Source: Trueperaceae bacterium (GTDB lineage: Bacteria > Deinococcota > Deinococci > Deinococcales > Trueperaceae). From it: a stretch of DNA of 7,740 bases. Below the pieces are notes generated by a model. It saw nothing but the letters and a program-made list of their open reading frames with translations, had not been told where the DNA came from and ran no database searches. The stretch spans positions 1 to 7,740 of the forward strand of contig JARGGE010000121.1 of assembly GCA_029210865.1 (NCBI GenBank), given 5' to 3'. Position numbers and translations under genes: made by a program. Shown here piece after piece: positions 1-5,582 of this stretch (position 1 is the stretch's first letter; each line of letters starts with the position of its first letter).

Positions 1-461
1 TCGACTTCGACACCCAGCTGTTGCCCGATGCGCTGACCAAACCCGGCATGGTCATCGGGCTGCTCGGCGGGCTCTGGCCGGGCATCGCCGGCGAACTGAT
101 CAGCGACAGCGCCGTCTCACCGGCGCTGCGCACGCTGCTGGCGAGCCCCGTCGGCCTCGCCGTTGGCGGCGGCACCGTCTGGCTGGTGCGAGCGGCCGGC
201 TCCCACGTCTTCAAGAAGGAGGCGATGGGCTTCGGCGACGTCAAGCTCGCCGCGCCGCTCGGCGCCTTCCTCGGCTGGGACGGCTTCTTGGTGGGGCTGC
301 TGTTCGCCGTGGTGCTCGGCGCGGTGATCGGGGTGGCGCAGCGCCTGCTCGGCGGCTCGCGCTTCGTCCCCTTCGGCCCGTTCCTGGTCGTCGGCGCCTT
401 CTTGGCGCTCGCGTTCGCCGATCCGCTCATCCGTTGGTACCTAGGGCTGCTCGGCGTCTGA
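1..461 (+). CDS. Type IV prepilin peptidase (A24 family), C-terminal part, 5' end cut by window
   Basis: Integral-membrane aspartic peptidase that cleaves the leader of type IV prepilins (or type II secretion pseudopilins) and usually also methylates the new N-terminus. The frame is open to the left edge from base 3; the first visible residues are DFDTQLLPDAL. This matches the family pattern [I]DxDxxxLPD, whose first Asp (codon 3-5) is one catalytic aspartate. The second lies in the GxGD-type motif MGFGDVKLAA (Asp codon 237-239). Hydrophobic stretches before and after this, and the closing PFGPFLVVGAFLALAF segment, are typical of the membrane core. About 152 codons are visible. The N-terminal cytoplasmic zinc/methyltransferase domain, if present, lies outside the window, so bifunctionality cannot be judged. 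The TTG at 21 is internal, not a start. The gene ends 14 bp before argF, and its TGA forms part of the argF promoter. Family is confident; pilD is the likely name. Confidence 0.93.
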   Translation, partial: DFDTQLLPDALTKPGMVIGLLGGLWPGIAGELISDSAVSPALRTLLASPVGLAVGGGTVWLVRAAGSHVFKKEAMGFGDVKLAAPLGAFLGWDGFLVGLLFAVVLGAVIGVAQRLLGGSRFVPFGPFLVVGAFLALAFADPLIRWYLGLLGV

Positions 462-475
462 TACCATCGCGCCCC
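459..475 (+). promoter_or_regulatory. Probable leaderless promoter of argF (extended -10)
   Basis: TGATACCAT at 459-467 is an extended -10 element: TGN followed by the TANNNT hexamer TACCAT (462-467). Only 8 nt separate it from the argF ATG at 476, so transcription would begin at or within a base or two of the A of ATG. There is no Shine-Dalgarno sequence before this ATG. The TG of the extended -10 is the TG of the upstream gene's TGA stop. No convincing -35 hexamer was found at the usual spacing, which extended -10 promoters tolerate. Leaderless starts with TANNNT close to the ATG are well known in Deinococcus, and I recall the Thermus thermophilus argF cluster being reported without a Shine-Dalgarno sequence. 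Confidence 0.6.
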
Positions 476-1417
476 ATGGAACTCCCCATCGTCGACAGCC
501 TGCGCGGCCGCGACCTCCTGTCGCTCGCCGACCTCACCACCCCCGAGTTCGACGGGCTGCTCGATTCGGCCCTGTGGCTCAAGCGCGCCTGGAAGGTTAA
601 GGTGCGCCCGCGCCCGCTCGAGCACAAGACGATCGCGATGATCTTCGAGAAGCAGTCGCTGCGGACGCGCTCGACCTTCGACATCGCGATGGTGCAGCTC
701 GGCGGCCATTCGGTGCTCCTCTCGCAGAACTACATCGGTTGGGGCGTCCGCGAGACGATCAAGGACGTCGCCTACAACCTCGAGCGCTGGGTCGACAGCA
801 TCATGGCGCGCACCTACGGCCACGGAACCCTCACCGAGCTCGCCGAGCACGCCGACGTGCCGGTGATCAACGGGCTGTCCGACCTGCTCCACCCCTGCCA
901 GCTGCTGGCCGACTACCTCGCGCTCAAGGAGACCTTCGGCGCGCTGCCGGGGCTGAAGGTCACCTTCGTCGGCGACGGCAACAACGTCTGCCACTCGCAC
1001 ATCCACGCGGCGATGCACGCCGGCACCAGCCTCACGATCGCCTGCCCCGAGGGCTTCGACCCCGACCCCGCCGTGCTCGCGCGCGCGCGGGAACGCGGCG
1101 CCGACGTCACGATCGTCCGCGACCCGCGCGAGGCGGCCGAGGGGGCGGACGCGCTCTACACCGACGTCTGGATCTCGATGGGCCAGGAGGAGGACACCGA
1201 GCGCCGCCGCCAGGCCTTCGCGGGCTACACGATCGATCCCTCGTGGTTCGACGCGCTGTCGCCGCGCGGCGTCTTCATGCACGACCTGCCCGCCCACTAC
1301 GGCGAGGAGTGCACCGAGGAGGCCGTCTACCACCCGCGCTCGATCGTCTTCGAGCAGGCCGAGAACCGCTTGCACGCCCAGAAGGGCGTGCTGTTCCAGC
1401 TGCTGCGGGACGCCTGA
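476..1417 (+). CDS. argF: Ornithine carbamoyltransferase with a variant HDLP motif
   Basis: Cytoplasmic enzyme that transfers the carbamoyl group of carbamoyl phosphate to ornithine, giving citrulline, the sixth step of arginine synthesis. The 313-aa length is normal. The carbamoyl-phosphate motif SxRTR is SLRTR (residues 61-65); HPCQ is at 139-142; the ornithine-binding DxxxSMG stretch is DVWISMG (230-236); the C-terminal AENRLHAQK is intact. The oddity is residues 269-273: HDLPA replaces HCLPA, so Asp270 stands where E. coli OTC has catalytic Cys273, and Tyr275 replaces the usual Arg of AHRGEE. ATG 476 is chosen because the protein begins directly with the normal N-terminus and the -10 box sits just upstream; an in-frame TTG at 434 lies inside the previous gene. 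argC starts one base after the stop. The SMG motif and argJ nearby favour ornithine rather than N-acetyl- or N-succinylornithine as substrate. A carbamoyltransferase of altered specificity is possible because of the Cys loss. Confidence 0.93.
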   Translation: MELPIVDSLRGRDLLSLADLTTPEFDGLLDSALWLKRAWKVKVRPRPLEHKTIAMIFEKQSLRTRSTFDIAMVQLGGHSVLLSQNYIGWGVRETIKDVAYNLERWVDSIMARTYGHGTLTELAEHADVPVINGLSDLLHPCQLLADYLALKETFGALPGLKVTFVGDGNNVCHSHIHAAMHAGTSLTIACPEGFDPDPAVLARARERGADVTIVRDPREAAEGADALYTDVWISMGQEEDTERRRQAFAGYTIDPSWFDALSPRGVFMHDLPAHYGEECTEEAVYHPRSIVFEQAENRLHAQKGVLFQLLRDA

Positions 1418-1418
1418 G

Positions 1419-2495
1419 GTGGCGCTGCGCGTCGGCGTCCTCGGCGCGAGCGGGTACGGCGGCGCGGGCCTGATCGAGCGGCTCCGCGACCACCCCGAGG
1501 TCGACCTGGTAGCGCTCGGCTCGCGCCAGTACCTGGGCGAGCCGGTCGACGCGGCCTGGCCGCACCTGGCCGGTCTGCTCGACCTGCGCTTCGTGGACAC
1601 CGACGAGGTGCTCGCCGCCAGCGAGGTGGTCTTCTGCGCCACCCCGCACGCCGCCACCGCCCCGATCGTCGACCAGGCGCGCCGCGCCGGGCTGCAGGTG
1701 GTCGACCTGTCGGCCGACTTCCGCCTCGACGCCGCCGGCTACCGCACCTGGTACGGCGAGCACCCGTACCCCGAACGCCTGCCCGAGGCCGTGTACGGCC
1801 TCCCCGAGCTGCACCGCGCCGAGCTCGCGGGCGCCGCGATCGTCGCCAGCCCCGGCTGCAACGCCACGGCCGCCACGCTCGCGCTCGCGCCGCTCGCGGC
1901 CGCGGGTCTGCTGGGCGCGCACCCGGTGGCGACGATCGTCACCGGCGTCTCGGGCGCGGGCCGCGCCCTCGACCTGGGCTTCCACTACCCCGAACTCGAC
2001 GAGAACGCGCGCGCCTACAAGGTGGCGGGCACCCACCGGCACACCGGCGAGATCGAGGCCAACCTCGGCCGCGTCGCCGCCCAGGGGAAGGCGGCGCGCA
2101 CGCACGGCGAGCGCATGCCGGTGACCCTTGCCTTCAACCCGGTGCTCGTCCCGATGGCGCGCGGGATCCTCGCCACCACGGTGGCGCATCCGGAGCGCGA
2201 CGGTCTGAGCGACGCCGACCTGAGCGACGCCGGCCTGCTCGAGCTCTACCGCGACTTCTACGAAGGCGACCCGCTGGTGCACGTGCAGCGCGACCTGCCG
2301 CAGACCAAGGCGGCGGCCGGCTCCGACCGCGCGCTCGTCAGCGTCCGCTTCGACGCCCGCAGCGGCGCGATGGTCGCGTTCGCGGCGATCGACAACCTGG
2401 GCAAGGGCGCGGCCGGTCAGGCCGTGCAAGGCTTCAACGTGGCGCGGGGCTTCCCCGAGACGCTCGGCCTGCGCCTGGAGGGTCGGTGGCCATGA
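1419..2495 (+). CDS. argC: N-acetyl-gamma-glutamyl-phosphate reductase
   Basis: NADPH-dependent reduction of N-acetyl-glutamyl-5-phosphate to the semialdehyde, third step of arginine synthesis. The 358-aa protein has the N-terminal nucleotide-binding loop GASGYGG (residues 9-15), the conserved VDLSADFRL segment, and the catalytic Cys147 in SPGCNATAATLAL. A second catalytic residue is probably His206 in THRHTGEIE, 59 residues later as in the M. tuberculosis enzyme. LVPMARGILAT and the closing AIDNLGKGAAGQAVQGFNV are typical of the family. The residue after the Cys is Asn instead of the common Tyr/Phe; GCNAT is also seen in the related lysine enzyme LysY. The LVPMxRGILAT segment and the overlap with argJ argue for ArgC. 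The start is GTG, one base after the argF TGA, with only a weak GCGGGA Shine-Dalgarno sequence at 1405-1410, suggesting re-initiation after argF. The 3' end overlaps argJ by four bases. Confidence 0.93.
   Translation: MALRVGVLGASGYGGAGLIERLRDHPEVDLVALGSRQYLGEPVDAAWPHLAGLLDLRFVDTDEVLAASEVVFCATPHAATAPIVDQARRAGLQVVDLSADFRLDAAGYRTWYGEHPYPERLPEAVYGLPELHRAELAGAAIVASPGCNATAATLALAPLAAAGLLGAHPVATIVTGVSGAGRALDLGFHYPELDENARAYKVAGTHRHTGEIEANLGRVAAQGKAARTHGERMPVTLAFNPVLVPMARGILATTVAHPERDGLSDADLSDAGLLELYRDFYEGDPLVHVQRDLPQTKAAAGSDRALVSVRFDARSGAMVAFAAIDNLGKGAAGQAVQGFNVARGFPETLGLRLEGRWP
2477..2482 (+). promoter_or_regulatory. Ribosome binding site for argJ
   Basis: GGAGGG inside the 3' end of argC. It lies 9 nt before ATG 2492 and 3 nt before an in-frame GTG at 2486. 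The ATG forms the common ATGA stop-start overlap with argC and is preferred. The GTG would add two residues (Met-Ala) and cannot be excluded. Confidence 0.55.
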
Positions 2496-3640
2496 AGCTC
2501 CCGCTGGGGTTCCGGGCGTCCGGCGTCCACGCCGGCATCAAACCGTCGGGCAAGCCCGACCTCGCGCTGCTCGTCGGCGACGGACCGCTCGCATGGGCCT
2601 TGGCATCCACCGAGAACCTGGTCAAGGCGCCGTGCGTGGTGCGCAACCGCGCGCGTGCCGCGTCCGAGCAGCCCGTGCGCGCGCTGCTCGTGAACGCCGG
2701 CAACGCCAACTGCGCCACCGGCGAGGCCGGCATCTGGGACAACGAGGACATGGCCGCTGCAGCGGCCGCGGGCCTCGAGCTCGAGAAGGTCCAGGAGGTG
2801 CTGACCGCCTCCACCGGCGTCATCGGCCAACGGCTGCCCATCGAAGCCGTCCGGCGCGGCGTGCCGGCGGCGGTCGCGGCGCTCGGCGACGAGGTGGCGC
2901 CCTTCGCGGAGGCCATCCTGACCACCGACCTGGTGCCCAAGACCGTCGAGGTGCGCCTCGCGGGCGGGGCCCGCGTCGTCGGCGTCGCCAAGGGCTCGGG
3001 CATGATCCACCCGAACCTGGCGACCATGTTCGCCTTCGTGCTCACCGACGCGATCGTCGACCAGCGGTGGTGGCGTCGTGCCTGGGCGCGCACGGTGCGC
3101 CGCACCTTCAACCAGCTCACCGTCGACGGCGACACGTCGACGAACGACATGGCCATCGCGCTCGCCAGCCAGCGCCTGCCCGCCGACCCGGACGAGCTGG
3201 CCGCGGCGCTCGAGGCGGTGGCCGCCGACCTCGCCCGCGCGATCGCGCGCGACGGCGAGGGGGCGACCACGCTCCTGACGGTCCGGGTGCGCGGCGGCCG
3301 CAGCGTGGACGACGCGATGGCGGCCGCGCGCGGCGTCGCGGCGTCGAGCCTGGTCAAGGCGGCCGTCCACGGGCGCGACCCCAACTGGGGACGCATCCTG
3401 TCCGCGGTCGGCCAATCGGGCGCCGTCGCCGACCTGGGGGCGGTCACGGTGTCGGTGCAGGGCACCCCCGTCTACCGCGGGCAGCCGCTGGCCTTCGACG
3501 CCGCCGCGCTCTCGCAGGCGATGCGCTCGACGGACGTCCTGGTCGAGGTCGACCTCGCCGCCGGCGAGGGCCAGGGCGAGGCCTGGGGCTGCGACCTCTC
3601 CGCCGACTACGTGACGATCAACGCGCTCTACACGACCTGA
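2492..3640 (+). CDS. argJ: Bifunctional glutamate N-acetyltransferase / ornithine acetyltransferase
   Basis: Transfers the acetyl group from N-acetylornithine to glutamate, closing the acetyl cycle of arginine synthesis; many members also use acetyl-CoA (NAGS activity). Whether this one is mono- or bifunctional cannot be read from sequence. The 382-aa precursor should self-cleave before Thr178 in the motif KGSGMIHPNLATM, giving alpha (about 1-177) and beta (178-382) chains; the Thr codon is 3023-3025. Other family signatures are NAGNANCATG, STGVIGQRLP, the TTDLVPK segment, VDGDTSTNDM, the GRDPNWGRIL block and a C-terminal DYVTINALYTT. The length is slightly below the usual roughly 400 aa but no block is missing. 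The gene is translationally coupled to argC by the ATGA overlap and is the last gene of the visible arg operon, followed after 3 bp by the palindrome at 3644-3683. The cyclic pathway means an ArgA-type NAGS is needed only to top up acetylglutamate, if at all. Confidence 0.96.
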   Translation: MKLPLGFRASGVHAGIKPSGKPDLALLVGDGPLAWALASTENLVKAPCVVRNRARAASEQPVRALLVNAGNANCATGEAGIWDNEDMAAAAAAGLELEKVQEVLTASTGVIGQRLPIEAVRRGVPAAVAALGDEVAPFAEAILTTDLVPKTVEVRLAGGARVVGVAKGSGMIHPNLATMFAFVLTDAIVDQRWWRRAWARTVRRTFNQLTVDGDTSTNDMAIALASQRLPADPDELAAALEAVAADLARAIARDGEGATTLLTVRVRGGRSVDDAMAAARGVAASSLVKAAVHGRDPNWGRILSAVGQSGAVADLGAVTVSVQGTPVYRGQPLAFDAAALSQAMRSTDVLVEVDLAAGEGQGEAWGCDLSADYVTINALYTT

Positions 3641-3643
3641 AGG

Positions 3644-3683
3644 CGCGTGGACCGGGCGGCGCCGGCGCCGCCCGGTCGACGCG
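3644..3683. terminator. 40-nt near-perfect palindrome, likely bidirectional terminator
   Basis: The gap between convergent argJ and lpd is 46 bp, and 40 bp of it is one inverted repeat. The core, 3650-3677, is a perfect 28-bp palindrome with 14-nt arms (GACCGGGCGGCGCC and its complement, no spacer). Outside a single G-G mismatch (3649/3678) the pairing continues for five more bases on each side (3644-3648 with 3679-3683). A transcript of either strand would fold into a very stable GC hairpin right after either gene's stop. No U-tract follows on either side, so efficiency as an intrinsic terminator is inferred; the hairpin could instead mainly protect 3' ends from nucleases. Confidence 0.7.
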
Positions 3684-3686
3684 ACG

Positions 3687-5075
3687 TCAGCGGCGGCGGT
3701 TGCTGATGTGGATGGCGTGCCCGAGCGCGTGCTCGGCGGCCTCCATCAAGCCTTCCGACAGCGTCGGGTGCGGGTGCTGGGTGGCGGCGAGGTCCTCGAG
3801 GGTCGTGCCCATCTCCATCGCCAGGGTCGCTTCGGCGATCAGGTCGCCCGCGCCGGGCGAGACGATGTGCACGCCGAGCACCAGGTCGCTCTTGGCGTCT
3901 CCGATCACCTTCATGAGGCCGATGGTGGCCCCCATCGTCGTGGCGCGCCCCGAGGCGGTCAGCGGGAAGTTGCCGACGCGCACCTCGAAGCCGGCCTCGG
4001 TGGCCTCCGCCTCGGTCATCCCGACGCTGGCGAGCTCGGGATTCGTGTAGATCACCCCGGGCACCAGCGTGTCGTAGGCGACCTTCTTGCCCGCGGCGTG
4101 CTCGGCCGCGACCAAGCCCTCCTTCATCGCCTTGTGGGCCAAGAGCGGCCCCTTGGCGACGTCGCCGATCGCGTAGACGTTCGGCACGTTCGTCTGCATC
4201 GTCTCCGAGGTCGGCACGAAGCCCTTCTCGTCGACGGTCACGCCGATCTCCTCGAGGCCCAGGCCGTGGCCGTTCGGGCGGCGGCCGACCGCGACCAGGA
4301 GCTTGTCGACCACGACGGTCTCGCGGGCACCGTCGTTCGCCTCGAGGGTGACCTCGGTGCCGGCCTTCGTCTCCTTCTGCGCGACCGCCTTGGTGCCCGT
4401 CTTCAGGGTGATGCCCCGCTGGGTGAGGGCCTTGTGGAGGGCCTTCGAGGCGTCGACGTCGGCCGTCGGGACGATCCGGTCCATGAACTCGACGACCGCG
4501 ACCTCGCTGCCGAGCGCCGCGTAGACGTCGGCGAACTCCAGGCCGATCGCCGAGCCGCCGAGCGCCATGAAGCGCTTCGGCACGCTGGGCACGCGCAGCG
4601 CGCCGGTGGAGTCGACCACACGATCGCCGTCGAGCTCGAACCCGGGGAGCGCCACGGGCCGCGAGCCGGTCGCGACGATGAGCTTGTCGGCGCTGACCGT
4701 GCGGTCGCCGACCTGTAGCGTGTGGGGGTCGACGAAACGCGCCTCGCCCTGGATCAGGTCGACCTTGTTCCCCTTCAGCAGCTGGCCGACGCCGCCCGTG
4801 TGCTTCTGGACGACCTTCGCCTTCCAGGCCTCGAGCGCCTCGAGGTCGACCTCGGGCGCACCGAAGCGCACCCCGTAGTCGCTCGCGTGCTTGCTCTCCT
4901 CGAGGGTGTGCGCGACGTGCAGCAGCGCCTTGGTGGGGATGCAGCCGATGTTGAGGCAGACGCCGCCGACGTCGCCTTTCTCGACCACGGCGGTCTTGAG
5001 GCCGAGCTGCGCAGCGCGGATGGCGGCGTGGTAGCCGCCGGGGCCGGAGCCGATGACGATCAGGTCGTAGTCCAT
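3687..5075 (-). CDS. lpd: Dihydrolipoyl dehydrogenase (E3)
   Basis: FAD flavoenzyme that reoxidises dihydrolipoyl groups with NAD+ in the 2-oxoacid dehydrogenase complexes and the glycine cleavage system. The 462-aa protein is full length. Order: FAD loop GSGPGG (residues 9-14); redox disulfide in GGVCLNIGCIPTK (Cys40, Cys45); NAD-binding loop GGSAIG (173-178), with Glu196 ending the second strand as expected for NAD preference; second FAD motif IGDVAKG (GD 304-305); C-terminal interface with catalytic His436 and Glu441 in HPHPTLSE. The start is fixed by AGGAGG 3 nt upstream and by the N-terminus MDYDLIVIG. No E1 or E2 subunit gene lies in the window, so which complex it serves is unknown; a shared E3 encoded on its own is common. 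There is no N-terminal lipoyl domain. It is divergent from the gene at 5209 and convergent with argJ. Confidence 0.96.
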   Translation of the reverse strand: MDYDLIVIGSGPGGYHAAIRAAQLGLKTAVVEKGDVGGVCLNIGCIPTKALLHVAHTLEESKHASDYGVRFGAPEVDLEALEAWKAKVVQKHTGGVGQLLKGNKVDLIQGEARFVDPHTLQVGDRTVSADKLIVATGSRPVALPGFELDGDRVVDSTGALRVPSVPKRFMALGGSAIGLEFADVYAALGSEVAVVEFMDRIVPTADVDASKALHKALTQRGITLKTGTKAVAQKETKAGTEVTLEANDGARETVVVDKLLVAVGRRPNGHGLGLEEIGVTVDEKGFVPTSETMQTNVPNVYAIGDVAKGPLLAHKAMKEGLVAAEHAAGKKVAYDTLVPGVIYTNPELASVGMTEAEATEAGFEVRVGNFPLTASGRATTMGATIGLMKVIGDAKSDLVLGVHIVSPGAGDLIAEATLAMEMGTTLEDLAATQHPHPTLSEGLMEAAEHALGHAIHISNRRR

Positions 5076-5078
5076 GTT

Positions 5079-5084
5079 CCTCCT
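5079..5084 (-). promoter_or_regulatory. Shine-Dalgarno sequence of lpd
   Basis: AGGAGG on the minus strand, 3 nt before the lpd ATG. The spacing is short but the match is full. It shows that this organism uses leadered, Shine-Dalgarno-led starts alongside the apparently leaderless ones at 476 and 5209. Confidence 0.75.
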
Positions 5085-5102
5085 GGCCGACGGCGCCCGT
5101 GC

Positions 5103-5128
5103 AGGGGGCGGGCTCGGAGGGGGCGGGC
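5103..5128 (+). repeat. Tandem 11-bp direct repeat forming a G-quadruplex-type motif
   Basis: AGGGGGCGGGC occurs twice, at 5103-5113 and 5118-5128, separated by 4 bp. The plus strand therefore has four runs of at least three G (5104-5108, 5110-5112, 5119-5123, 5125-5127) with loops of 1, 6 and 1 nt, which meets the usual G3+N1-7 definition. It lies in the lpd 5' untranslated region on the template strand, so the lpd RNA carries the C-rich complement. It may act on DNA structure or transcription, or may simply reflect high GC content. Confidence 0.6.
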
Positions 5129-5153
5129 GCCGGCCCGGTCCCCGTCGCCGGCG
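5128..5153. repeat. Weak inverted repeat in the lpd leader
   Basis: CGCCGGC (5128-5134) and GCCGGCG (5147-5153) can pair as a 7-bp stem with a 12-nt loop. In the lpd transcript this would be a leader hairpin upstream of the Shine-Dalgarno sequence. GC-rich sequence makes such matches common, so a function is only a possibility. Confidence 0.3.
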
Positions 5154-5162
5154 TACCCCGCC

Positions 5163-5168
5163 AGTCTA
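5163..5168 (-). promoter_or_regulatory. Candidate -10 box for lpd
   Basis: Read on the minus strand, TAGACT fits TANNNT and is the only such hexamer I found between lpd and the divergent gene. Transcription starting about 7 nt downstream (near 5156) would give a leader of about 80 nt containing the C-rich complement of the G-quadruplex motif and the Shine-Dalgarno sequence. No recognisable -35 box or TG extension was found, so this is tentative. Confidence 0.35.
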
Positions 5169-5195
5169 CCGCGACCCCCCCGCGCGCCGCCGCCG

Positions 5196-5208
5196 TATCC
5201 TGCGCCCC
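5196..5208 (+). promoter_or_regulatory. Probable leaderless promoter of the 5209 gene
   Basis: TATCCT (5196-5201) fits the -10 pattern TANNNT and is followed by the 7-nt spacer GCGCCCC and then the ATG at 5209, so the transcript would start at or near the start codon. No Shine-Dalgarno sequence precedes this ATG. The spacer plus ATG (GCGCCCCATG) is identical to that in front of argF (469-478). No clear -35 box was found. The region would overlap the upstream part of the divergent lpd promoter. Confidence 0.55.
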
Positions 5209-5571
5209 ATGCCGAGCGAGATCGCCACCGTCCCCCACCGCGCGCTCACCTCGCGCGACGTGCCCGACCCGCGCGCCGAGTTCGACGACGTCGTCACCTT
5301 CGCCTACACCTTCGACGGCTACGCCCGCTTCGGCATGGAGGGCTGCGGGGCGCTCGCCAACGCGACCGTCGCGCGCTTCCTTGCCGACCGCACCCTGCCC
5401 GACGACCTCGACGAGCTGCGGGCGTGTCTCTTCTTCGAGGCACGCCGCTGGATCGTGCTCGAGCAGGAGCCCGACGCGCGGGCGCGCCTCTACGTCGGCG
5501 CCCTGCTCGACCACCTGGCGGAGCGGCTCGACGACGCGCACGCCGGCGCGACCGAGCTGCCGAACGCCTGA
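5209..5571 (+). CDS. Uncharacterised 120-aa protein
   Basis: I do not recognise the family. The protein begins MPSEIATVPHRALTSRDVPD and has a short, probably extended N-terminus. A mixed region DDVVTFAYTFDGYARFGMEG follows, and then mostly helical, Glu/Asp/Arg-rich sequence (roughly residues 45-110) ending in ELPNA. There is no signal peptide, membrane segment, zinc-ligand cluster or nucleotide-binding loop; two Cys are present (CGALAN and RACLFF). It is therefore probably a soluble cytoplasmic protein. The ATG at 5209 is chosen because a TANNNT -10 box sits 7 nt before it. An in-frame ATG at 5074 would add a low-complexity Gly/Arg/Pro stretch running through the lpd promoter region and is not credible. 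It is divergent from lpd, with which it may share a regulatory region. Its stop lies 11 bp from the end of the convergent peptidase gene. Codon use (G/C at third positions) matches the neighbours, supporting a real gene. Confidence 0.75.
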   Translation: MPSEIATVPHRALTSRDVPDPRAEFDDVVTFAYTFDGYARFGMEGCGALANATVARFLADRTLPDDLDELRACLFFEARRWIVLEQEPDARARLYVGALLDHLAERLDDAHAGATELPNA

Positions 5572-5582
5572 GCGCCCGCGGT

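Noticed and set aside
434..475. Upstream TTG start for argF, adding 14 residues
   Set aside because: Lies within the prepilin peptidase gene and the -10 box; the added residues do not resemble an OTC N-terminus.
1275..2429. 384-codon open frame on the minus strand opposite argC
   Set aside because: Low-complexity Arg/Ala/Gly/Val composition, antisense to a clear ArgC with all catalytic motifs. It is a shadow.
1419..2495. Calling this gene lysY (carrier-linked aminoadipyl-phosphate reductase) because of GCNAT
   Set aside because: The LVPMARGILAT and HRHTGEIE regions are ArgC-like, and the gene overlaps argJ, which works on acetylated intermediates.
2593..4050. 485-codon plus-strand frame across argJ and the end of lpd
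   Set aside because: Crosses the palindrome and two real genes in other frames; Arg/Gly-rich with no motif.
5074..5208. N-terminal extension of the 5209 gene starting at the ATG overlapping the lpd start codon
   Set aside because: The palindromic CATG gives an ATG on both strands by chance; the extension is Gly/Arg/Pro low complexity through the intergenic region.
3628..5541. 637-codon open frame on the minus strand over lpd
   Set aside because: It runs out of frame through lpd, is extremely Arg/Gly/Ala/Pro-rich, and contains no family motif. It is a GC-driven shadow.
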